From positions 8,693 through 13,837 of the forward strand of contig DBZU01000002.1 in assembly GCA_002311285.1 (NCBI GenBank): a stretch of 5,145 nt of DNA, written 5' to 3'. A program made the translations under genes and the position numbers. The notes under the pieces are model-generated. The model was not told the origin of the DNA. It ran no database searches and was given only the letters and a program-made list of their open reading frames with translations. Numbering within the stretch: position 1 is the stretch's first letter; each line of letters starts with the position of its first letter. This document shows positions 1-5,145 of this stretch, one piece after another. The stretch is from Dehalococcoidia bacterium UBA1152 (GTDB lineage Bacteria > Chloroflexota > Dehalococcoidia > Lucifugimonadales > UBA2962).

Positions 1-7
1 AAAAAAT

Positions 8-1210
8 CTAGCGGAAAAGCTTTTCCCAGCTCTTTTCTAGTATGGAAATATCATGGAATTTTACATATTCTTTCGCCGCTTTTTCACACTCAAGTCTATA
101 TCGGTCATCGAGCAAAAGCGTGCTAACTACCTGTTCCCATACGCCATATTTCGGATCTTTAGTATCTAATGGGTTCTGTAACATGTAGCCATAGTCTGTC
201 CTTATTGCTCCATCTCGTTCCGTCCAGTCAATAACTTCATCATTCCCCAACATAATCTCTCTAACCCCACTAGAGCAATCAGTTAGTACTACGGGCTTAC
301 CTAAACACATAGCCTCAAGTAAAGCGATAGGCAGTCCTTCCCATAACGACGTAAGGATAAATAGCTGCGAATTTTGAACGAATGGATAAGGGTTTGCTTG
401 GAACCCCAGAAAATAAACCTGAGCATCTGAGATGAATTCATTTTCTGTGAGATCGTTTACCACCATACCTTTTTCAATACATACGTTTTTTATATGATGT
501 TTCTTTTTGCCATCCCCAAGAAGAACCAGTTTTAAATTAGTTTGTGACTTAATAACGTGGTGATACACTTCAATCAAGAATTCATGGTTTTTTTGTTCTA
601 TAAAATTTGCCACATTCACAACATAGCGGGCTCCAAATATACAATCGCGATCATCATTAAACCGCTCTTGTGCTAATTCTGTTATCTTTTTCGTATCTAT
701 GGGGTTGGCTAGATACCGCACACGCTCCTGATTAACGCCGTAGTCTTCAACCATTTCTCGGCAAATTTCCTTAGAGACACCTACAACTAGATTTGCTTTT
801 TGATAAAGAATTTTAGCCAGAAATAACTTTAACCTGTCAAACCGCTGGCTACCATCATAATTTAAACTCAGTTTGTTATGTATAAATATACAACGACGTC
901 CGCCTCCTGTACTGAGAAGATTTGCTATGTTGGGGCCTTCGAGGTGACTAATAGTAATAAGCGGTCTATATGCGACCTTTATTATTTGAATGTAGGTTAA
1001 CCTAAGTATATTTCGCGCAAGCGTAAACAACCTTTGGTCGATCTTACTACCCGGTAGCACATGCAATAGACTCTTTTCTGGAGAAATATTTTTTTTGTTC
1101 TCAAACAGAATACAAATACTTTGCTCAATTCGATCTGACATTAATCGGGCAACATATTCTGCACCGCCGCCGGACAGATCAGTAGATAAAATTAGGACCT
1201 TACATCGCAT
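8..1210 (-). CDS. GT4-family glycosyltransferase (group 1)
   Basis: Probable cytoplasmic, retaining glycosyltransferase of the GT-B fold, adding one sugar from a nucleotide-sugar donor to a growing surface glycan. The protein is 400 residues, normal for the family, with no signal peptide or clear membrane segment. The N-terminal domain opens with VLILSTDLSGGGAEYVA (residues 5-21), the usual glycine-rich acceptor-side loop. The C-terminal donor domain shows EQKNHEFLIE (205-214), LLGDG (230-234), and SLWEGLPIALLEAMCLGKP (288-306), which holds the family's EX7E motif as E291 and E299. The ATG start fits the first beta strand, but the 34-base spacer before it is AT-rich and has no recognisable Shine-Dalgarno sequence, so translation may depend on the upstream gene or be weak. 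Base composition looks more AT-rich than in the nucleotidyltransferase next door, which is common for glycosyltransferases exchanged between glycan loci. Family assignment is secure; donor, acceptor and linkage cannot be read from the sequence. It could act in O-antigen, capsule or protein glycosylation. Confidence 0.93.
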   Translation of the reverse strand: MRCKVLILSTDLSGGGAEYVARLMSDRIEQSICILFENKKNISPEKSLLHVLPGSKIDQRLFTLARNILRLTYIQIIKVAYRPLITISHLEGPNIANLLSTGGGRRCIFIHNKLSLNYDGSQRFDRLKLFLAKILYQKANLVVGVSKEICREMVEDYGVNQERVRYLANPIDTKKITELAQERFNDDRDCIFGARYVVNVANFIEQKNHEFLIEVYHHVIKSQTNLKLVLLGDGKKKHHIKNVCIEKGMVVNDLTENEFISDAQVYFLGFQANPYPFVQNSQLFILTSLWEGLPIALLEAMCLGKPVVLTDCSSGVREIMLGNDEVIDWTERDGAIRTDYGYMLQNPLDTKDPKYGVWEQVVSTLLLDDRYRLECEKAAKEYVKFHDISILEKSWEKLFR

Positions 1211-1244
1211 TTAAAACTTAAAATTTACTAGTACAACAGACAAA

Positions 1245-2282
1245 CTAAGTCTTTTCCGAGTGGAACTCAACGTCTTTGTTAGCGCGTTTGTACTCAGATA
1301 GCCTACCTATATCTAGCCAATATTCATGAATAGGATACGCATTCACCTGCTCATTCTCGGCAACCAGTCCTGACAGAAGGTCTGTCATCGCAAGAGGCTG
1401 ATGTCCGTCAACTTCACGCACTACTGCTTCATCTAAGACGTATATACCAGCGTTGACAAAGCACTTATGTATCGGCTTTTCATCAATCAGATTCACTTTC
1501 CCGTGCTCTACCGCCACCACACCATAAGGTATTTGGTGTTCATACTCTCTAACACATAGGGTCACTGCCCCGCCTTGTTCTTTGTGAAATTCCAATAGAC
1601 GTCCATAGTTAATTCTAGTCATTAAATCGCCATTAATTACTAAAAGGGGGTATTCAATATTCGCTGAGTCGATCAAGCCCAGTGCACCAGCCGTCCCCAA
1701 TGGCACGTCCTCCTCTAAGTATTGAATCGCCACGTTCCAGTCCGAGCCATCGCCAAAGTGGTCTTTAATCATCTCAGCTCGATAGTGTAGCGACAGAAAC
1801 AACTTTTGGAATCCTTGTTGTGACAATTGCTCCACTATAGCTTCTAGAATTGGTTTCTCTGCTACTTTTAGCAAAGGCTTTGGTGTGTTCTTGGTGAGTG
1901 GATATAAACGTCGTCCAAACCCACCCGCCATCAATAAAACTGAACTATCGATAGTAGCATTCGTGCGGACAGAATATTGACCCAGTAAACCAACAATAAC
2001 GCCATCATCATTAACAAGGGGCACCCTCGTGACGAACCTTTGTGCCATAACGTGTAATAGTGTTTCTAGGCTATCCTCGTTAGTTGCAACAGCTGGTTGG
2101 TGATTCATGAGCTGCCCAACAGGCGTGTCCATACTACAGTGCCTTATTATTGCTCGCCTGATATCGCCGTCAGTTACGGTACCCAACAATTTATGTTCTT
2201 TATCAATTACCAAACCAATCGCAAGTACTCTATTTTCTTCTAGTACTTCAACCGCCCTTGCCATCGTATCTGTCAAATACAA
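1245..2282 (-). CDS. ptmE: CBS-domain sugar-1-phosphate nucleotidyltransferase, PtmE-like (N-terminus uncertain)
   Basis: Predicted to join a hexosamine 1-phosphate to a nucleoside triphosphate. The C. jejuni relative PtmE is a glucosamine-1-phosphate guanylyltransferase that feeds legionaminic acid synthesis, so GDP-glucosamine is the likely product here (inference). Residues 1-105 are a CBS pair, with GTVTDGDIRRAI (34-45) as a hallmark, and may bind a regulatory nucleotide. From about 115 the catalytic Rossmann-like domain begins: LLMAGGFGRRLYPLTKNTPK (116-135) is the NTP-binding loop, followed by GTAGAL (196-201), NGDL (217-220), PYGVV (252-256), EKP (268-270), NAGIYV (277-282) and WLDIGR (322-327). 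The boundary given is a TTG, the only standard start codon in frame, yet it falls inside the first CBS strand. The frame stays open upstream to a TAA at 2339-2337 and encodes INVIDGWEKST, matching the W-x-x-x-x-L start usual in this family. The true start is therefore probably 24-54 bases upstream at a rare AUA or AUU codon, or the start has been shifted out of frame. The symbol is by analogy only. Confidence 0.88.
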   Translation of the reverse strand: MYLTDTMARAVEVLEENRVLAIGLVIDKEHKLLGTVTDGDIRRAIIRHCSMDTPVGQLMNHQPAVATNEDSLETLLHVMAQRFVTRVPLVNDDGVIVGLLGQYSVRTNATIDSSVLLMAGGFGRRLYPLTKNTPKPLLKVAEKPILEAIVEQLSQQGFQKLFLSLHYRAEMIKDHFGDGSDWNVAIQYLEEDVPLGTAGALGLIDSANIEYPLLVINGDLMTRINYGRLLEFHKEQGGAVTLCVREYEHQIPYGVVAVEHGKVNLIDEKPIHKCFVNAGIYVLDEAVVREVDGHQPLAMTDLLSGLVAENEQVNAYPIHEYWLDIGRLSEYKRANKDVEFHSEKT

Positions 2283-2332
2283 TGTTGATTTTTCCCAACC
2301 ATCTATAACGTTAATTTCCTTGATCTCCGGAT

Positions 2333-2950
2333 CTATTTAAGAAATTCACCGGGGGCTACATCTCTAATAACCGTAGTACCTGCACCAATTAAGGCTCCGA
2401 CACCTATATTTACATTTTGTATTAGAGTAGCTCCCGCTCCGATATACGCATTGGATCCAATTGTTGATCCGCCACAAATCGTCACACCAGGCGAGATCCA
2501 ACACTTCTCACCGATGTTACAGTCATGATCAAGTACGGCTCCGGTGTTGACAACTGAATCGCTACCTACATTTACTCCATTCTGCAATATGCAACCGGCC
2601 ATAACTTGTGCGCCCTCAGAGACACTTACCCTTGATGAGATAACAGCTCCTGGATCAACGACAGTAACAAACTTAAAACCTCTAGTTCTCATGTTATCAG
2701 CAATCCTCCATCGACCTAAGTGGCCTGGTAAAACCCCGACCCCATTAATTAACTGAATCGAATCTATTGAAAAGTTATCAAGGACTTGATCTCCTCCAAT
2801 CACCGGAATCCCAGCTACTAACTCATCTTTCTGGTACGCTGGATCAACCATACCATCAATCTGGCGACCGGATTTTCGAAAAGAATCTATAACAACCCTA
2901 CTATGCCCCCCACCACCAATTATGAATATCTTTTTTTTGACCAATGTCAC
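2333..2950 (-). CDS. neuD: NeuD/PglD-family acyltransferase (left-handed beta-helix)
   Basis: Predicted acetyl-CoA-dependent O- or N-acetyltransferase of sialic-acid-like sugar pathways. The 205-residue protein has the NeuD/PglD layout. A Rossmann-like sugar-binding domain starts with IFIIGGGGHSRVVIDSF (8-24). From about residue 98 there is a run of imperfect hexapeptide repeats (SSRVSV, EGAQVM, NGVNVG, GSTIGS, NAYIGA, NVNIGV, GALIGA) forming a left-handed beta-helix. NTGAVLDHDCNIG (135-147) carries the histidine (H142) that matches the catalytic base of PglD. The GTG start overlaps the neuB stop as GTGA, implying translational coupling; a TTG two codons later is also possible. In this context it may O-acetylate the finished nonulosonic acid (NeuD role) or N-acetylate a 4-amino sugar intermediate (LegH role); the sequence does not decide. 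The C-terminus stops at VIRDVAPGEFLK, lacking the last strand or G-x-PAK-like tail many relatives have. An eight-A run near the 5' end and a six-G run shortly after it are noted separately. Confidence 0.92.
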   Translation of the reverse strand: MTLVKKKIFIIGGGGHSRVVIDSFRKSGRQIDGMVDPAYQKDELVAGIPVIGGDQVLDNFSIDSIQLINGVGVLPGHLGRWRIADNMRTRGFKFVTVVDPGAVISSRVSVSEGAQVMAGCILQNGVNVGSDSVVNTGAVLDHDCNIGEKCWISPGVTICGGSTIGSNAYIGAGATLIQNVNIGVGALIGAGTTVIRDVAPGEFLK

Positions 2951-2953
2951 CTT
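2942..2953 (-). promoter_or_regulatory. neuB-neuD junction: overlapping stop, start and Shine-Dalgarno-like site
   Basis: The minus strand reads AAGGTGACATTG. The GTG at 2950-2948 and the neuB TGA at 2949-2947 overlap, giving a classic GTGA coupling point. The same bases, AAGGTGA, also match the 16S anti-Shine-Dalgarno sequence and stand five bases (counted from AAGG) before an in-frame TTG at 2944-2942. NeuD may therefore start at GTG (205 residues) by reinitiation, or at TTG (203 residues) using AAGG as its binding site. Both give the same domain content. Confidence 0.5.
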
Positions 2954-4023
2954 ATTTGCTCATCTTTTTCGTAAGATATCCTTGATACTGTACCCAGAAT
3001 CCTCCAATACTCCATTGGGCTAATACCACTTTGAGGCCTTTTAGTAGTTAAGTTGTACTCAGTAAACAACTCACCTGCTCTAATGGGTTTTCTTGCGTAA
3101 AGACTTTTACGAACTGCTCGTTGAGTAATCAGCTCAGAGGTTGTCGGTTTCTTTATTCCATCTCCTAGTCCCACTTCTATCTTACGAATTTCTTTTACCA
3201 TCTGATACAATTCTTCAGGACTTAATGAAGCACGGTGATCTGGTCCTTCTAACTCTTTATCTAAAGTAAAATGTTTTTCTATAACAACAGACCCAAGCGC
3301 AACAGCAGCTACAGCAGCATATATACCTTCACTATGATCTGAATACCCCACTCTTAAACCAAATGTCTTCCTTAAAGTCTCTATCGCAAGCAAGTTTAGT
3401 TGTTCAACTGGAGCTGGGTACTCTGAGGTGCAGTGTAGAAGGGTCACACGTCGACTCAACAACTCCTGACCTCGTTCAGAATAAAAAGAGTCAAGAAACT
3501 TGGGATTTGAAGGATTTTCATCTGGCTCCATTGAAGCGTGAGCAACTACCCCAAGTGCCCATCTTATCTCCTCAATTGAGGCCATCCCCGTTGACATTAT
3601 CAACTCTCGATCTGTCTTACCATACTCGAACAACAAAGGACCATTCGTGACTTCCCCTGATGGTATTTTCAGGCAGCTGATCCCTAAATCATGGACAAGA
3701 AACTTCAGACTTGGGATATCAAATGCAGTAGACATGAAAACCAAACCTTTCTCTTCAGAATATCGCTTCAGTTCTCGGTGCGAATTTTTACTTAGTTCAA
3801 GATTTTTCAGCATGTCAAACTGAGATAGATCGCTACGTAAGTTTGCTGACTGGTACGCAGCTTTTGGTGCTGATGCCGTTACAAGTTCACTTGTATCGAA
3901 GGTTTGAAACTTTATAGCGTCAACTCCACTTTTAGATGCAACATCTACCAACTGAAGTGCAATATCTAGATCACCATTGTGATTTACACCAGCTTCAGCG
4001 ATTACAAATATTTTCCTACTCAC
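2947..4023 (-). CDS. neuB: N-acetylneuraminate/legionaminate synthase (NeuB/LegI family)
   Basis: Cytoplasmic aldol-type synthase that condenses a 2-epimerised hexosamine (N-acetylmannosamine or 2,4-diacetamido-trideoxymannose) with phosphoenolpyruvate, giving a nine-carbon nonulosonic acid. It has 358 residues, the usual full length. The N-terminal TIM barrel contains AEAGVNHNG (9-17), KFQTF (38-42), STAFD (98-102), KIPSGE (119-124), MSTGMA (143-148), LLHCTSEYPAP (195-205), GYSDHS (226-231), VIEKHFTLD (247-255) and GPDHRASL (260-267). H230 and H251 align with the manganese ligands of Neisseria NeuB. The C-terminal SAF/antifreeze-like domain (about 300-358) includes KRPQSGISPMEYW (328-340); R329 sits where Neisseria NeuB has substrate-contacting Arg314. 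The motifs fit the NeuNAc/legionaminate branch better than PseI, but do not separate those two products. The linker before LLHCTSEYPAP is longer than in Neisseria NeuB, a variant I believe is common. The start is GTG with an AGGG eight bases upstream. It follows neuC by 48 bases and overlaps neuD by 4. Confidence 0.96.
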   Translation of the reverse strand: MSRKIFVIAEAGVNHNGDLDIALQLVDVASKSGVDAIKFQTFDTSELVTASAPKAAYQSANLRSDLSQFDMLKNLELSKNSHRELKRYSEEKGLVFMSTAFDIPSLKFLVHDLGISCLKIPSGEVTNGPLLFEYGKTDRELIMSTGMASIEEIRWALGVVAHASMEPDENPSNPKFLDSFYSERGQELLSRRVTLLHCTSEYPAPVEQLNLLAIETLRKTFGLRVGYSDHSEGIYAAVAAVALGSVVIEKHFTLDKELEGPDHRASLSPEELYQMVKEIRKIEVGLGDGIKKPTTSELITQRAVRKSLYARKPIRAGELFTEYNLTTKRPQSGISPMEYWRILGTVSRISYEKDEQIR

Positions 4024-4031
4024 AATTAGTG

Positions 4032-4036
4032 CCCTA
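4032..4036 (-). promoter_or_regulatory. Ribosome binding site of neuB
   Basis: TAGGG on the minus strand lies eight bases before the GTG start of neuB, in the 48-base spacer after neuC. It supports the GTG choice, which puts the first residues (MSRKIFVIAEAG) exactly where the family begins. I see no convincing terminator hairpin or promoter in the rest of this spacer. Confidence 0.55.
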
Positions 4037-4071
4037 AAAGGACTATGCCAAACTAGCAGGTGAGGCGCTAT

Positions 4072-5145
4072 CTATGTCGGTCCAAGCTTGCCTGAGGAAA
4101 CAACATCAAAAAAGCGCTTCCTTACGATTCCCTCTAGGCTATACGTCTTTAAGACACTGACTATTTTGCTCGCGACATCACCTTCTCCATAAGGGTTTAA
4201 TACCTTGGGTAGAGCTGATTGGAACTCACTACTGAAGAGTGTATCTATCGCCCTCTTTATGCTTTTAACATCAGCTTGGCAGTCTATTACACTCGCTGCT
4301 CGTAGACGACCTCGTTGGCGATTACCTATATTTACTGTCCCCTTCTGTAAGCTAGGCGCCTCAATAATACCGCTTGATGAATTACCCACAACCCCAGACA
4401 CATATTTTAGTGTTGACAAGTAGCGCAATTGTCCAAGGGACGTATGTACCACAACATTTTCTGGAAATAATAACGCAAACTCATCTATCATCTGGTTGAT
4501 TCTACGGCCTTCATTATCAGCGTTTGACTTTGTAAAAACTACATTAATATTCTCATAATATGTTAAAACATTTAGTAGATTTTGAAAATCTTCGCACGTT
4601 CTTTTTGGATTTAATGTTTCCGGGTGCCACGTGACCAATAGACTTTTTCCATTCAAACTAAGCCCAAGATATTTCTCTACCTCGTTTTTTCTTAGTAATG
4701 GCAGTCTCACTACATTATCGACTCCTAAAGCTCCAACGCAGAATACTTTATTCGGTTGCTCACCGAGTTGCATTACTCGTGAACTATAGTCTTCACTAGC
4801 AGTGAAATGGAGATGGGCCATTTTAGTAATTGAATGACGAATAGCATCGTCATACGCGCCTTCCGTTAGTTCTCCGCCATGTATATGTGCGATCGGGATC
4901 AAAGCCACCAAAGCCGCACTCGCTGCAGCCAATAATTCAAAGCGATCTCCAAGTAGAACCAAGAGGTCAGGTTTTAGAGTATGAAACGCTTCTCCAAAAC
5001 CTATTGTTCCTAAGCCAAGTGAATTTGCTATCCCAACTGGAGTATCAGATGTCAGCCCCATATCGACTTTACGATCGATTTCAAATCCATCTTTCTCAAT
5101 TTCACGATATGTTAATCCGAACTCACTGGATAAGTGCATTCCAGC
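4072..5145 (-). CDS. neuC: UDP/GDP-N-acetylglucosamine 2-epimerase, hydrolysing (NeuC/LegG family), 5' end off window
   Basis: Predicted hydrolysing 2-epimerase that removes the nucleotide from a UDP- or GDP-linked N-acetylated hexosamine while inverting C2, supplying the manno-configured substrate for NeuB. The fold is the two-domain GT-B-like WecB/NeuC type. Counting from the first in-window methionine: GDRFE (64-68), HIHGGE (85-90), TEGAYDDAIRHSITKMAH (92-109), WHPET (171-175), VGNSSSGIIE (251-260) and GNRQRGR (272-278). These hold the acidic residues and histidine that match the WecB/NeuC active site. The ATG at 5139 is not the real start: the frame is still open to the window edge, reading AG just before MHLS, which matches the internal TGMHLS region of NeuC proteins. 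Relatives have about 35-40 more residues, including the first beta strand, so the gene is cut by the window rather than truncated. The C-terminus runs a little past the usual NPYG-x-G segment to a TAG stop. The UDP versus GDP form of substrate is undecided; the PtmE-like neighbour favours GDP. Confidence 0.95.
   Translation of the reverse strand, partial: AGMHLSSEFGLTYREIEKDGFEIDRKVDMGLTSDTPVGIANSLGLGTIGFGEAFHTLKPDLLVLLGDRFELLAAASAALVALIPIAHIHGGELTEGAYDDAIRHSITKMAHLHFTASEDYSSRVMQLGEQPNKVFCVGALGVDNVVRLPLLRKNEVEKYLGLSLNGKSLLVTWHPETLNPKRTCEDFQNLLNVLTYYENINVVFTKSNADNEGRRINQMIDEFALLFPENVVVHTSLGQLRYLSTLKYVSGVVGNSSSGIIEAPSLQKGTVNIGNRQRGRLRAASVIDCQADVKSIKRAIDTLFSSEFQSALPKVLNPYGEGDVASKIVSVLKTYSLEGIVRKRFFDVVSSGKLGPT

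Noticed and set aside
2107..2340. Plus-strand open frame of 77 codons across the neuD/nucleotidyltransferase junction
   Set aside because: It is antisense to the conserved CBS region; its serine- and isoleucine-rich low-complexity product looks like a shadow translation.
2544..2756. Plus-strand open frame of 70 codons inside neuD
   Set aside because: It is antisense to the hexapeptide-repeat region and shows no domain.
2333..2950. Direct repeats in neuD as a DNA repeat array
   Set aside because: The periodicity is at protein level (hexapeptide repeats of a beta-helix); the bases are too diverged to count as DNA repeats.
3363..3650. Plus-strand open frame of 95 codons inside neuB
   Set aside because: It lies antisense to strongly conserved NeuB motifs, has no recognisable domain and is explained by the codon pattern of the real gene.
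4024..4071. Possible terminator or promoter between neuC and neuB
   Set aside because: Only very short inverted matches are present, with no stable stem followed by a T run and no clear -35/-10 pair; it reads as an ordinary operon spacer with a ribosome binding site.
4205..4423. Plus-strand open frame of 72 codons inside neuC
   Set aside because: It is antisense to the GNSSSG and GNRQRGR motifs of neuC and has no independent support.
5137..5139. ATG as the true start of neuC
   Set aside because: The frame is open to the window edge and the residues before it (AG) match the internal TGMHLS region of the family, so the N-terminus is outside the window.

Overview
The window is a compact run of five genes, all on the minus strand, so transcription goes from high to low coordinates. 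They form part of a nonulosonic acid (sialic-acid-like sugar) and surface-glycan locus. In transcription order: a NeuC/LegG-type hydrolysing UDP-(or GDP-)N-acetylglucosamine 2-epimerase whose N-terminus lies beyond the right edge; a NeuB/LegI-type nonulosonic acid synthase; a NeuD/PglD-type left-handed beta-helix acyltransferase; a CBS-domain sugar-1-phosphate nucleotidyltransferase of the PtmE type; and a GT4-family glycosyltransferase.

The layout is tight. There are 48 bases between neuC and neuB, a 4-base overlap between neuB and neuD, essentially no gap between neuD and the nucleotidyltransferase, and 34 bases before the glycosyltransferase, which ends 7 bases from the left edge. I see no terminator hairpin, internal promoter, tRNA, insertion sequence, CRISPR array or long repeat. 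No gap reaches 300 bases. The five genes are most simply read as one operon segment whose promoter lies to the right of the window.

How the genes work together (inference from family knowledge): the epimerase yields a 2-epimerised, nucleotide-free hexosamine. NeuB condenses it with phosphoenolpyruvate to the nine-carbon acid. NeuD acylates either an amino-sugar precursor or the finished acid. The nucleotidyltransferase makes a nucleotide-activated (probably GDP) hexosamine for the start of the pathway. The same four families occur together in the Campylobacter jejuni legionaminic acid locus (neuB2, neuC2, ptmE), so a legionaminic-acid-type product is more likely than plain sialic acid, though sequence alone does not prove it. 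The CMP-sugar synthetase (NeuA/LegF) and the dehydratase and aminotransferase expected for legionaminate are not in the window.

The organism looks like a Gram-negative bacterium, possibly a marine gammaproteobacterium, with moderate to low GC. This is a loose impression from protein style and locus type. The product could be destined for O-antigen, capsule or flagellin. Nothing here amounts to a new system. The most useful oddities are the start of the nucleotidyltransferase, where the conserved N-terminus has no standard in-frame start codon, and the short C-terminus and homopolymer runs of neuD.
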